This document shows, piece by piece, positions 11,254 to 22,632 of a stretch of DNA of 64,000 bases. Both the position numbers and the translations under genes were made by a program. Within the stretch, counting starts at the first letter, position 1. Each line of letters opens with the position of its first letter. The notes beneath the pieces are model-generated. The model was given only the letters and a program-made list of their open reading frames with translations, was not told the DNA's origin and did not search any database. Source of the DNA: Castanea sativa (lineage: Eukaryota; Streptophyta; Magnoliopsida; Fagales; Fagaceae); assembly GCF_040712315.1 (NCBI RefSeq), contig NC_134022.1, positions 2,480,001 to 2,544,000 of the forward strand, given 5' to 3'.

Positions 11254-12420
11254 TCATTCCATGGATGTAGAATGTCTCGCCGGAAAATCAAAATCTGGGC
11301 TACTCATCCTTGGCAAGATATGAACTCTCAAAGCTTCAAAACCGATAGGCAAATCCACCACCCACAATCTCCCAGGAGAGGCCAACACATCTACAACCAC
11401 AATTCCATTGTCACCACAAACTACACACAGTTTTCCAGCAGCAGCAGCCACATGTTGTGCCCCTCTAAGCTTCTCTGACTCCATAATCTCCTCCCACAAA
11501 TCCTTCTCATGGTCATACTTTCTCAAAGCACCCTTGGCTTCATCCACCACATACATCACATCTTCATCCATGGCTACCACTGGTCCTCTCCACCCATAAA
11601 GCATACCTTCCGGCATCTCCTCCCACTCATCTTTATCAACATTGTAAACGGTTCCTTCTTTTGCTTTCACATTCACCACGCAAAGCTTCCCTCTCCACCC
11701 AACTGCATCGATTGCATCTCTACTATATCTTGCATCTTTAAGCCTGCTCTTCTTTTTCCACTCGCCATGGTGATGATCATCATGATCCCACTTCTCCAAC
11801 GAACGCGCAGTGTCGTTGGAGAAGTGGGATCCCACTCCACTCGCCACGTACAACGCGCCGCGCACTGCGCCTGCAGCGCACCAGCGGCGCGGTGTGGCGA
11901 GTCGGGGTCCGAAGGACCATGTCTTGGAGAGCGGGTTGAAGATGAGAGGGTGAGAGAGTGCAGGTGCGAAATTATGAGTGGTGGCGGCGAGGAGAACGAG
12001 GTTGTGAGAGAAAGAGACCGATTGAATCGAGAAGTTTCGGGATATGAAAGATGGGTGGTGGAGAAGGACACAAAGTGGTGGTGGTGGTGGAGGAAGGAGG
12101 TCCCAAGTGGATGAGATGGGATCGAAGTTGAAGAATTCTATTGAATTGGAATTGGAATTTGAAGACTGGGAATGATGTAAAAGAGCGTATAAAGAGAAGA
12201 AAGGAGGGAAGGAAGGTGAATAGATTAGGCGCCGCCATGAGTGGCACACAGAGTAAAGAAGAGAAGGGTTTACGAAAGAAAGGCAGAGTTGGACTATGTG
12301 ATCAGGTAGTCCTGGTAGCGATGCCTCATCTTGTTGCTGGTGATTGTGGGGTGTGAACTTTTTAAGTTTGGTAGATGGAGCTGTGCAAGAATTAGTTCTG
12401 GTATTGTAAGTATTGGCCAT
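11254..12420 (-). CDS. F-box/kelch-repeat protein, SKIP25-like
   Basis: A single-exon gene of 388 codons. After a polar N-terminus, residues 35-76 form an F-box (LPGLPDHIVQLCLSFV, then VCHSWRRLIYSPSFPPFF), the part that binds SKP1 in SCF ubiquitin ligases. Residues from about 95 to 350 hold kelch-type blades, such as PRLATPRRWCAAGAVRGALY and AVGWRGKLCVVNVK, each with a Gly-rich strand and a Trp near the end. Such proteins choose substrates for ubiquitination; I cannot tell the substrate. The first ATG (12418-12420) precedes the F-box by a plausible distance. Low-complexity runs (SNSNSNS, eight prolines, DDHHHGE) are normal for plant copies. The gene is the intact member of a local duplication whose other copy (3388-3913) is truncated. 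SKIP25 is the closest family I recognise. Confidence 0.9.
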   Translation of the reverse strand: MANTYNTRTNSCTAPSTKLKKFTPHNHQQQDEASLPGLPDHIVQLCLSFVNPSLLYSVCHSWRRLIYSPSFPPFFSLYALLHHSQSSNSNSNSIEFFNFDPISSTWDLLPPPPPPLCVLLHHPSFISRNFSIQSVSFSHNLVLLAATTHNFAPALSHPLIFNPLSKTWSFGPRLATPRRWCAAGAVRGALYVASGVGSHFSNDTARSLEKWDHDDHHHGEWKKKSRLKDARYSRDAIDAVGWRGKLCVVNVKAKEGTVYNVDKDEWEEMPEGMLYGWRGPVVAMDEDVMYVVDEAKGALRKYDHEKDLWEEIMESEKLRGAQHVAAAAGKLCVVCGDNGIVVVDVLASPGRLWVVDLPIGFEALRVHILPRMSSPDFDFPARHSTSME

Positions 12421-12769
12421 GGACTATGAGAGAATGGAGATTAGAGAGTTTGGGGAGAAAGAGAGTGGTGGTGGGGTTTTGTTTTGTATTTTAAAAGGCT
12501 TGCAAATTGCCAAATTGGATTGAAGCATTTATGGTTATGGTCCTTGTGGACTGTGGAGTGGGTTCTGCTGTCTTTCTCAGCTTTTCATTTTTAAAATAGT
12601 ATTAAAAATAGAAGTCATCATTGCCATTGGTGGAGTGCCAACTAGCAATATCAGACCATACATAAACATTGCGTGTCCTGTACACATGGTTTTTTTTTTT
12701 TTTGGTACACACGGTAATATGGTATGTAATTATATCTGCCTTATATATTCTTTATTAATATATATATGG
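12421..12769 (-). promoter_or_regulatory. 5' flank of the F-box gene
   Basis: The region upstream of the F-box start carries a GA/CT-rich leader (AGAGAATGGAGATTAGAGAG and following, 12428-12470) and no other gene. No TATA box can be assigned with confidence. Confidence 0.35.
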
Positions 12770-12945
12770 ACATGATAAGTTTATCACTGTAACAATTTTC
12801 ACAATTTTGTTTATAACTCAGTTGTAAGTGATAGAAAAAAAAAAAAATGGTAGAACCATGTGAGTCTACAATTTTAACACTCATAAGTCGTCACGTGTAC
12901 AAGTTGTGATAAAATTGTGAAAATAGTTGTGATATTAGACTTACT
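12770..12945. mobile_element. MITE related to that at 3214-3372
   Basis: The left arm (TTTATCACTGTAACAATTTT, then CACAATTTTG) pairs with the complement of CAAAATTGTGAAAATAGTTG at the right. The interior carries TAACTCAGTTGTAAGTGATAG and GTCGTCACGTG, like the TAACTCGTCATGTGATGAGT region of the other element. Confidence 0.5.
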
Positions 12946-13067
12946 CGTATGATAGAATTTAAATCTATGAGGTCAAATTCATGATAATTAACTTATATTT
13001 ATCTCGTTTCTAAGCTATGAAAATATTTATGGTTGGACCAAATACATGAGATTGAACTATATAATAG

Positions 13068-13236
13068 GTGAAAATTAGCTCAATTGATAAAGTTTCTGAT
13101 AGTTGAATAAGAGATCTGGGGTTTAATCCCCACCTACACCAAAAATCGATTAGTGTCTTGGTTTGATGGTAAAAAACTATATCATTAAGAGTGGACGTCA
13201 TAGATTGAAACTCTCTCTATATAAAAAAAAAAAAAA
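13068..13236 (+). mobile_element. tRNA-derived SINE
   Basis: The 5' part has pol III promoter boxes: an A-box-like TTAGCTCAATTGATAAAG (about 13076) and a B-box-like GGGGTTTAATCCCC (about 13118), 40 bases apart. It ends in a run of 14 A (13223-13236). The tRNA-like start, unrelated body and A tail are the layout of a SINE. Confidence 0.65.
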
Positions 13237-14029
13237 CATTGTTTGACCAAGACTGAGTTTGGACAGACATCCAAAAAAGTTAATGGCCCAACCCATAATG
13301 TATGAAAGGCCTATAACAAGGTCATCACGTGAGCAACCAGGCTAGGGTCCAAACAAATCACTTTCGTTCTCCAAGGAGGGGAAGTAGCGTCGAGGAGAAA
13401 TAATATCTTGGGAGAGTCCACCGTCCAAGCAAGGGCCTCGATGCATGGTTCAAGTTATAAAGGAATCATCACAATGGTAGAGTTAGGAGGACCCACTTCA
13501 TGGTATGAGATTAGACGTGTTGGAACAATACTCTAGACTCAAAGGGCCACCCAAATCCAGTAGGTGGTGAGGCCCATGCGCAGGTAGAATATTCCTATCA
13601 TTATCGACCCACTAATGAGAGAGTATAAAATGGACAAACTTTGAAGGGAGAGCGGTTTGATAATTTGGGGGGAGAGAAACACGAGAGAACGAGACACTAC
13701 AATAAAATGTGTTTTTAGTGACGAAAATTTTAGTCACTAAATGTTCAGTTTTTCATCGCCTAGAGTACAACATAGAGTTTTTTGGGTGAAGGTAAACTAG
13801 ATAGGAACACTAGTAAGGTACCTCAGCCATCGGAGAATCTCCTTGGACAGCCTAATAGATAGTCCCAAACCACCATACAACAGTCTCTAATCATCAGCCA
13901 CCTACCTCATCCTTTATGGGACCTCTCATTCTGAATTATACTCCTAATTATATACAAATTAATTGTGATACAAGCCCAAAAATTGCTACGTAAATGGGCT
14001 GGACCCCGCAATCTTCATTTCACATAAAA
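13237..14029. mobile_element. LTR-like sequence with a CACTA terminus
   Basis: Higher-GC non-coding DNA resembling an LTR/leader, with TATAAAAT near 13625. At 13695 starts CACTACAATAAAATGTGTTT followed by TTAGTGACGAAAA, the terminal sequence type of CACTA (EnSpm) elements. No matching opposite terminus lies within reach, so this is a fragment. No coding region was found. Confidence 0.4.
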
Positions 14030-15450
14030 GCTAGCTCTGTCTCTCTCTCTATTAGGTGATATAAAAATCTCTTCCACTCCACAACTTTTAGCCTAAAAAA
14101 AATATTCACGTAAAACAATGTGCTATGCAGAATGATTTATATTTATAACCGTGGGAAAGGTTAGTTCTTTATTATTGATTAGTAAGAGGCTTGTTTCCAT
14201 TGTCATGAATTGGAATTGTGATAAGTTTGTAATGATTTTGGCACGAGGGATAGCAGGGCCGGCTCAACAATTTTGGGGGCTTCAGGCGAAAATTTTAAGT
14301 GGATTCTTTTTTAAACTTTAAAGTCTAAACCTACACAAATAAAAATTAATTTATTACATGGTTCAATAAATTAGTATCACATTATCACTATAATACAAAT
14401 GAGTTGATATAATATACATCAAATTATTAATTGATATAATAATTTATAATAATTGATAAAGTAAGAGTTTGCATTAAAAAAAAATAGTGATAACTTATTA
14501 ATTAGTGTGGAGCCGTGTGGGCAGCTTAAGCCTTGTGATGTGTTGGGGCTGGTGTACAAGGCTATATAGTCCACATAGCACTTTGCAGTCTTGTCCTATC
14601 AAGTCGTGTGCATAGTTATTGTGCAATATTCTGCATTTTAAGATACAATATGATATTTTTAATGCATTTTATTGATAAAAGTACTTAAACTTTTTTGGTA
14701 ATTAAAATATATAGATAAATATATTATATATATATATATAATTTTTTTTTACAAGTGGGGGCCTTTTTTTTATTTGAGGCCTTAGGCGATTGCATCAATT
14801 GCATCTATTGTTCAACCGCCTTGAGGGATAGCAATGATTGATGCAAAGATGCCATAAGGCCCAGATCATTACTAAAATCAGATCCCGTTTATCCCAAAAA
14901 AAAAAAAAAAAACTAAAAATAGATCCAACTAAAACTCACAATAAATAAATAAATAAATATAAATATATAGACACACACCAGAAATGTGAAGACACATTAT
15001 TGATGTTCTTTTTATGAATTTCTACTTCTAGACATATACTTTTGTAATTTATTTGCATTCTTTGTCGGTCACGTACATAGTTATTAAAAAAAAAAAAAAA
15101 GAGTTAAACCCTATTTTAAATTGGCTCTCAAATTTTTAATTTTGTCAGTTAAGTTTTTAATATTTTTAAACGATTGCAATATGTGGTCTCCATACATCTT
15201 TAGTAAGTTAATGGTAACATAGAGTTTGGTTATACCTCCACACATCTAGATTCTTTAAAATACGATGCTTGAGAATTTGATTTCATATAAGAGTGTAACT
15301 ATGTAACTATATTTACACATGATTTGATTAAGAATTTGATAAAATTTCATTGTTTGGTTTACTTCTAACAATCAATTAAAGGAAATATTTATTTTTTCCA
15401 TAATATTCTTAGATTTATTAATTCAATGCCAAGTCTATTGCCCATAACCT
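14030..15450. repeat. Segmental duplication, copy B, second part
   Basis: Matches 7430-8330 along its length, apart from a 570-bp hAT insertion (14254-14823) and small poly-A changes. Like copy A it carries no gene. Confidence 0.85.
14254..14823. mobile_element. Non-autonomous hAT element with 8-bp target duplication
   Basis: Ends CAGGGCCGGCTCAACAA and TTGTTCAACCGCCTTG are imperfect inverted repeats. AGGGATAG flanks both sides (14246-14253 and 14824-14831). The empty site with one AGGGATAG is in the paralogous segment at 7725-7732. The 570-bp interior is AT-rich and has no transposase. Confidence 0.9.
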
Positions 15451-16368
15451 TTTATGTGTTTTTCTACTAATAGAAACATAATATGAACCGTGAATTAAGT
15501 CAACTCTACTTAAGGAATAACCTAACATTGTGAAACAACTTTATTATCTTAAAAAACAAACAATTATAATTAGAATACAAAAATCAAAGTAATAGATAAT
15601 TCCTAAAGGTGAATGTTGATGCAGTTGATCCAATTGCCAATAAACGCCTACAAAGAGGACTGTAATGGCACCAGAGGATCGTCAGATTCGTCCAACAGGG
15701 GACTCATCAATACTTAAGTTAGCAAAAATTAGGATTAGATTATGAACTCACGTTGCGGTGTGAGGATCTTGTTTTTTTGGCCAATTTAGGTTTAGGAAAA
15801 TCTCAGGAGAATGTGTTGTGTGTGGAGTTGTCACTTATTTTATTGTGGGAAAAATAAGAAAACTTTCATAAATATGCCTCTTTATTGAATAATAGAAACA
15901 ATTACATCCAGGAATATAACCAGGACTTAGAGTTAAGGGGTGGAAGTATAAAAAAAAAAATTATGAAACTCCAAATAAGCACCCATTTTCCTCTATAAAA
16001 AAAAAAAATCCATTTAGTATTAACAAAACATTAATGAAGACAAAAATACAAAATTATCGTTTTTTTATACATTACAATGCAATCATTTATAAAAATAGAA
16101 CTCGATGTGGGTTTGTGTGTGTGTGTCTTTGATGCGTGCATTTATTATTGGGTAATTACAAAAATATTTTGTTAAATTCTTTTAAATGTTCAGGTTGTTT
16201 GCTTTGGGTAAAATTAGTTGATTGAACTTAATTATATTTAGTTTTGTTATTTGTCATTTTTATTGTTAGGCTAATTTTTTTTGGCTGGTTAATTATGTTC
16301 TAGATTTTAGATTTATAAATTTTTTTATGGCCTTTAAAAGGATCAAGGAAATTGTTAAGAGAGATTAA
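15451..16368. other. Intergenic sequence with TE debris
   Basis: AT-rich DNA with long A runs and a short GT tract (about 16112-16124). A patch at 15610-15960 looks like retroelement leader DNA but has no borders I can support. Confidence 0.4.
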
Positions 16369-16572
16369 GGGTCCGTTTAGATAGAACTTATTGTTGAAAA
16401 CTGAAAACATTGTAGTAAAATAATTTTTAAAGGGCTAAAAAACACTGTTCATGCCAAAAGTTACTGTTATTAGCCTAAAATCATTGTTCATGGCCAATGA
16501 ACAGTAACAAACACACGTAAAAAAAAAAAAAAATTTTGGACATGGACGCGCGTTTTGGCTATCCAAACGCCC
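16369..16572. mobile_element. MITE with GGGTCCGTTTAGATAG ends
   Basis: The left end GGGTCCGTTTAGATAG and the complement of the right end (GGGCGTTTGGATAG) are inverted repeats. The interior has ACTGTTCATG-type motifs. Related copies are at about 29012-29214 and, partially, 43990-44146. The target duplication is unclear. Confidence 0.6.
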
Positions 16573-16629
16573 TCTAAGTGTAATTTTATCGAATCAAATT
16601 GCTAAAGTTTGTACATAAATATATACTAG

Positions 16630-16735
16630 TATTTAAAAAAAAAAAAAATAGTTGGAGGTGAGGGGGGGACCCCAAGAATAGCTCCGTCCATGATTACGTA
16701 CATTAACCTCTCCCTTTTGGGCATGTGTAAAGGTA
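16630..16735. repeat. Dispersed repeat shared with 33605-33717
   Basis: ATAGTTGGAG, a G-run, AATAGCTC(C/T)GTCCATGATTA and CCTCTCCCTTTTGGGCATGT occur in the same order and spacing at 33605-33717. It is probably a fragment of a larger retroelement. Confidence 0.6.
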
Positions 16736-17061
16736 TTGCCGTATTGGATACTGTTTCAGATTTTCTCAATCCAAAGGGCAATTTTTGTTTTCACAATAAG
16801 ATTAGAATTTACTTATTTGGCAGAAAAACCAATGAGGTAGAGACACGTAAAGTCGGTGAGTGAGAGAGTACAGGTTGCGGTCCTAGTGGAACATTACCCC
16901 GATGGAGAACTGAGATATTCTTTTCTTGACATGGGGTGGGGTGGGGAACAGGACAACCCACAATAGAGTAGAATGGTTTTTTTTTTATAAGCTCACAAAT
17001 TTTTGTTGGCAATTTTCTGTATTGCTCAAATTTTGGAAAGATTTATGAACAGTGTTTTGGA

Positions 17062-17111
17062 AATTTATAGCATTCAATTACTATAAATTATGTAATTGAA
17101 TGCTATAAATT
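17062..17111. repeat. Perfect 20-bp hairpin
   Basis: Bases 17062-17081 are the exact reverse complement of 17092-17111, with a 10-base loop TATAAATTAT. It stands alone in intergenic DNA. Confidence 0.8.
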
Positions 17112-18070
17112 ATGTTTGATAAAAAAAATACTATAAATTTTGAATTCCAGTTAGTTTAATCGTTAAATTAACTGCACAAAAAAAAAAACTAATGGCTGTG
17201 AGTCAAATTTTGAAGAGAGAAGTTAACTACCAAAGCTAAAAATTCCTGTCCAAAGAATCAAAGATGCTAATATATTCCATACAATAATTAGTTTGTTTTG
17301 TAAATTTGTTTGATGATGGCTTGCATAAAGAGAAATCTATCTCTATAACGATTTTGCAACAAATTCTAGGTGATAAGTTGTATTAACAGTCATAGGTAAG
17401 CGAAATTTTTTTTAATGGTTGACCAAAAATAGTAATAATTTGTCATCTATGATTTGTTATGAAATCGTTGTAAAAGTGTGATAGACGCAACATTATTCTC
17501 ATATAAAAGTTGGTTTTGCACTATTATTAGGTTGTTTTGTTGGATTTTGTGGGTAGCTTTGGCATCTAGGTACTTCTCTTCTCTTGTTGGAATCAACTTC
17601 TAAAATTCTATTTTTCAATTTGTCATGAATGATTTTTCAAATTAGTAGATTTTTTTTTCCCCTTTCTGTTTTCATCTAACTATTTTCATCGATCAGTTGA
17701 AAAGGGACCAAACTCTGCGCAAAATTTAACTAACAAGTGGTATTATATTAACTACCAAACTATGCACCAAATTTAACTAACAAATGGTATTACATTAACT
17801 TAAATTAATGTCGTTGAAAATTACATGTAAGTGAATCTAACAACAAATTATTTATACTGTGTTCTGATGGATGTGAGTAACAGTGGATAGAGAAACCATA
17901 TATTGTAGCGTTTTGGTACGCTTGTATGAATTATAGAATGTCTTTTAATAAGCAAAAGTATATAGTTTTATAAAAATTTATACAAAAAAAAGAAGAAGAA
18001 GCAAAAGTGTATATATATATAAAAAGGCAATACAGCATGGACCTTGCAGATGTGAAAAATTTCAAAAAAA
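17112..18070. other. AT-rich intergenic sequence
   Basis: No gene is visible. A local duplication of the CCAAACT(C/A)TGC(G/A)C(A/C)AAATTTAACTAAC type occurs at 17708-17785, and a stretch resembling the ACAACAAAT-type MITEs at about 17330-17480. Confidence 0.4.
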
Positions 18071-19362
18071 AAAAGTGATAATTGTTGGAGCAGTTGATCT
18101 TCTCATTAATGTTATATTTCCTCTCCCATAAAGTATATTTTCCTCAGGTCCTTATGGACATTAATTCTATTCCTTTTCTATCATAGCTGATCAAGGGGGA
18201 GACTGGTTGACCTGGGCAGGAGCTAATAGAGGGGATTTTGACTTGAAGCATGCCTATTCCATAGCCATGGGCTGTGGGGCTGATGGAGAAGCTTTTTCTG
18301 GGCAGTGGGTGTGGAAGCTAGAAACCTTGCCTAGGATCAAGACCTATATATGGCAGTGTTTGCACAACAGTATTGGAGTTTGGGGGGGGGGGGGGGGGGT
18401 GGGGTGTCTACCAAGAAGGGGCATTAATGTGTCTGATGTATGTCCTTTGTGCCAAAGGGATTCTGAATCCATTCTACACAGGTTGAGGGATTGCGAGGCT
18501 GCCAGAAGTATTTGGAGCCATTTGGGAATTAATGAGATTAGCAGCTTTTATGAAGGAAGCTTGGGTTTGTGGCTTGAAAAAAACCTGTAAGGATAATAGG
18601 TGTAGAGTGAGTAACCAACCCCCTTTGGAAAATTGTTTTTCCTTTTGCAATCTGGCTGCTGTGGAAGAATAGAAATGAGGTGGTATTTAAAAACCATTGT
18701 GTGCAGTCCAATGTGCATGAGAAGGCCTTTTTTAGTGCGCTGGAATTTCAGCAGTGTGTTTCGACTCCAAATATTCAGGCAACAGAAGAGTGGTGCAAAT
18801 TAGATCGGATAAGCCTCAATCTGGGTGGTTTCACCTAAATACAGATGGTTCTGCATTACACAGCTTGGGCAAGGCTGGATGTGGTGGTCTCATTAGGAAT
18901 GACCAAGGGGAATGGGTTGGGGGTTTCTCAAGGAGACTTGGCTGCATAAACAGTTTTACCACGGAATTATGGGAACTTAGAGACGGTCTAATACTCTGCA
19001 ACAGCTTGCAATTGAATGCAGTAGATATCCAACTAGATGCTATTGCTATTGTCCAATTACTCACCAAGCCATCTGATACTAACCTGGCTGTTCTGCCTCT
19101 TCTTCATGACTGCAAGCAGCTGATATCACAGATTGGCCAAGTCCGGATCGGGCATTGTTACCGTGAAGCAAACTCATGTGCTGACAGGTTGGCTAAGATA
19201 GGGACTGATCAAGAAAATTTAGTTATTTTGTATCATGATCCACCCGTGGATCTTTTGGAGCTTTTAAGCTCGGACAAAAATTGTACCATAGCAGGTCTAC
19301 TGCTACTCTCAGTTCTTAGTTTTTGTTAATGACATTTCCTGATTACCAAAAAAAAAAAATGA
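18071..19362 (+). mobile_element. 5'-truncated LINE (L1-type) with frameshifts and A tail
   Basis: Remnant of the C-terminal half of a plant L1 reverse-transcriptase ORF. 18207-18590 encodes the zinc-binding region after the RT domain (LPRIKTYIWQCLHNSIGV, then CPLCQRDSESILHRLRDC with its Cys/His pattern). After a frame break and stops (about 18590-18750), 18754-19329 encodes an RNase H domain, with FHLNTDGSALHSLGKAGCGG at the start and GHCYREANSCADRLAKIG near the end. It ends with TAATGACATTTCCTGATTAC and 12 A. A 17-18-base G tract (about 18381-18399) inside the zinc region is odd. It cannot encode a working protein. The body before 18207 reads in fragments back to about 18080. Confidence 0.85.
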
Positions 19363-19873
19363 TGCATGTAATTTTTTCCGCCAAATTAGTTATGCTTAGC
19401 AATGCAATTGACTTGAGCACAGCCCTTTTTGCATCCTTATTCCAATGCGTTTCATTACTTTCATCATCAATACCGAATTTCATGATTTTGAAGTGTCAAG
19501 AAAGTGAGGCCATAAAATGACTGGTAGAACTAGACCCCACCCCTAGATTCCCAATAAACTATCACCATAAAATGAAACTCAAGTGGAGAATTGCAATTAA
19601 ACATTAAAATATTTCATGTATGGCCATCATAGTATTTCATTGGCATGGCACTGTAAAATCGAAAGCACCAAATAAAATTACAAAAATCTATAACAAAAAT
19701 AAATCCTGGTGTTCTATAGACCTTTTATATGACACCTATCATCTTCAATTCCAGTACTAAGAAATAACGAGTACAAACAATGAAAAGCATGTCTAAAAAA
19801 AAAAAAAAGGGTGTTTTACCAAGTTAGAATGGAAATCTGGCTTGGAGTTGTGCCTTTCGGCCAAATATTAATT
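19363..19873 (-). other. 3' flank of the histidyl-tRNA synthetase gene
   Basis: AT-rich DNA between the LINE tail and the HisRS stop; it probably includes the HisRS 3' UTR and poly(A) signals. No other gene is seen. Confidence 0.4.
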
Positions 19874-22590
19874 TCACGGGTTCAACCGTCTTTTAAGTTC
19901 TTCGACAAGACTACTTCTAGGAATTTTATCTTCTTTAGCAGCCTCAATATCTTTTAATATAACAATCCCTTCATTCATTTCCCGTTCACCCACGATAACC
20001 ATCCACGGGATCCTCGACTCTCTAGCACGGTCAATGTGCTTCATCACCCTTTTATTAACAAAATATTCGGCTTTCACTTTGGCATTCCACAGTTCACTTA
20101 CCAGCTCTGCAGCTTGAGTCAAGTCATCCCCCAGTATACTAACTAGGACTTCAGTCTTTGTTGCACGTGGTAACTGCCAAAACACCCAAAAGGAATGAAA
20201 GAACTCATCAGCCTCACCACCAGGGTGCTAGATTATTAAACTCTGAGTTGCTAGCCAAAATATTAGAAAGTCGAGGTTCATATATGTATATTAAAGTATT
20301 ATTATCACCTGGCTCTGGTCTTTCTGTAGCTGCTCCATTATAGCAAATACCCGCTCGATTCCAAGACTAACACCAACTGCTGGAACCTGCTTTGCACCAA
20401 ACATACCAATAAGGTTGTCATAACGTCCACCAGCAGCAATTGAACCAACCTGAGGACATGTACAAGCAAATCACATCATCAGTACTTAAAACACAAGCGC
20501 GTACACGTGCACACACGTTTTCTTGGAAACACATGAAGCAAATGAAATGCACCAATTACTAGATCACACAAGAAGCAAATGAAATGCACCCATTATTGAA
20601 AATGAACTGAAAAATGAAATTTTTAAATTTAAATTTTACATCAGTTCTGATGTTAGCTATGGATTTTTGTTTCCTCGTCTCCACTACCAAGGCAGAACTT
20701 AGTAACTTCAGTTGGCTTTAGATCCGAAAAATCTCAACTAGGTACTGCATTGGCTGTTCTACACAATTGTTACCACTCTATCTTTTGTCCCTCTATACTA
20801 CATGATGAAAACTAAAATCAAACCAAAAAGAATTATGAAAAATTAATTATTGACATTTGCTTTTAATGTCAACTCTAAGACTTAAAAATTTCAAGTTTCT
20901 TAAATTTATTTTTCACACTTCATAAAAACTGACATTTTTTTGAATAAGTTCATAAGGACTTTTTCATTTCATGACTCAATTTCTCTCTTTTCTTTCCACA
21001 ATCCTTTTCCAATCTCCTCCTTCATCACAGTTGTCACCCCACAACAATCATGTAAACAAAAACAGTAACATGAAGCTTATTTATGGAGAAATCATCTTTC
21101 CGGCCCCCAGAAATCAGACAACACAAGTAAATGGCTGAAATAATCATAACTCTAGAGACTGAAAACGATCCATGTCATAGAACTATATGATTGTCACAGG
21201 ATCATAAAATACAGAGGAGCAAAGACAAAGCAAATTAAGAACAATAATTCATAAGCTTCTACAGCAGCACTAGGATCTTTAAACATATCAGATATAAATG
21301 GGCATACAACATTACCACCATCCAAACTTCATCACACAAGTTTCAATAATAAAGAAAAAAAAGAATTGAGGAAAGACATCTATACGAGAGGATTACCAAT
21401 GACCTACTATCATGAAAAGCTAACATATAATGCCACCAATACAAAACCAGCCACACATATATCAACAGCAATCTGATAGGATGGAATGCATTGTTCAAGC
21501 GTGCTCTTTAAATTAGAGCATATGCACATGTCACTGCCATGTCAAATTATCACAATAATTCAATGTCCATTTGTTCTTCTAGAATTTTGGCCAGTCGATT
21601 TGACCAGTTCAGATCACAACTAATATGATAATAAACCATTTAAAAAAATTCTCCCAGATCAATAAGAGAAAAGATCCTTGGGCATCATTATAAAAGGATC
21701 AGCTATTAAAGTGTCACCAAAAACAATATGGATTCACAAGGAAGAAAAAATAAATGAAATGAAAAATGCAGATGTTTCGTAAAAAATTACCTGTGCACCG
21801 CCTTTAAAAACAGCCTCAAATATGACTCCAGTATAATAATCAAGGCCTCTGGCAAGACTCAAGTCAAAAACCACTTTGTCAATACACTTTGACACTTCAA
21901 GAGCTTTAAATAAAATCTCTAGGTCATTCAGTGCATCAACAGATCCATTGTGTCCTAAGAACTTGCTGCCCTGCTGCTTAAGCTTAGATAATAGTTCCAA
22001 AGGCTGTCCCCTTTCCTTCACAAAAGTGCCAATTTCATCTGCTGTCTCAACAGATAAGCCCTTCTCCTCCACCTAACAATAATTAACAAGAAATATATAA
22101 CCAAACATACTAAAATTCATGCAATGATATAAATGGAATACACAATTAAATTATTAATCCAACATTTCATTTATAAATATTATTGCAAAGAGAAAAGCTC
22201 AAGTAAAAGGAATGAATATGCAAGCTTCCCTATAAAATTACAATAGAGTAAAAATTAGGCTCTAAATTACTATTCCAACATATTTACAAAAAGATGATCA
22301 CAGAATTATCCTTATATTAATGAAATGCTAACAACTAGATAGGCTATTGCTCCTAGTAATAATAACCAAGTATGACAACAGTATTTTTTGATAAGTATGA
22401 CAACAGTATTTGCATACAAGTGTTCTTACCATTTCCTTTTTTATCTGCTCAAAAGGTTGCTTATCTAACTTGTCAATACTTGAACATATGGTTCTGAATT
22501 TTTCCGGTGGCACTCCACATATGTCCAACATTCCATCAAGTAACTTCCGATGATTCAATTTTATCTGTAGATGAATAGGAAATTAATTAA

Positions 22591-22632
<42 letters not shown>

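Noticed and set aside
11509..12114. 201-codon plus-strand open frame across the F-box gene
   Set aside because: It is antisense to the F-box/kelch coding sequence, which has clear domain signatures; the antisense translation has none.
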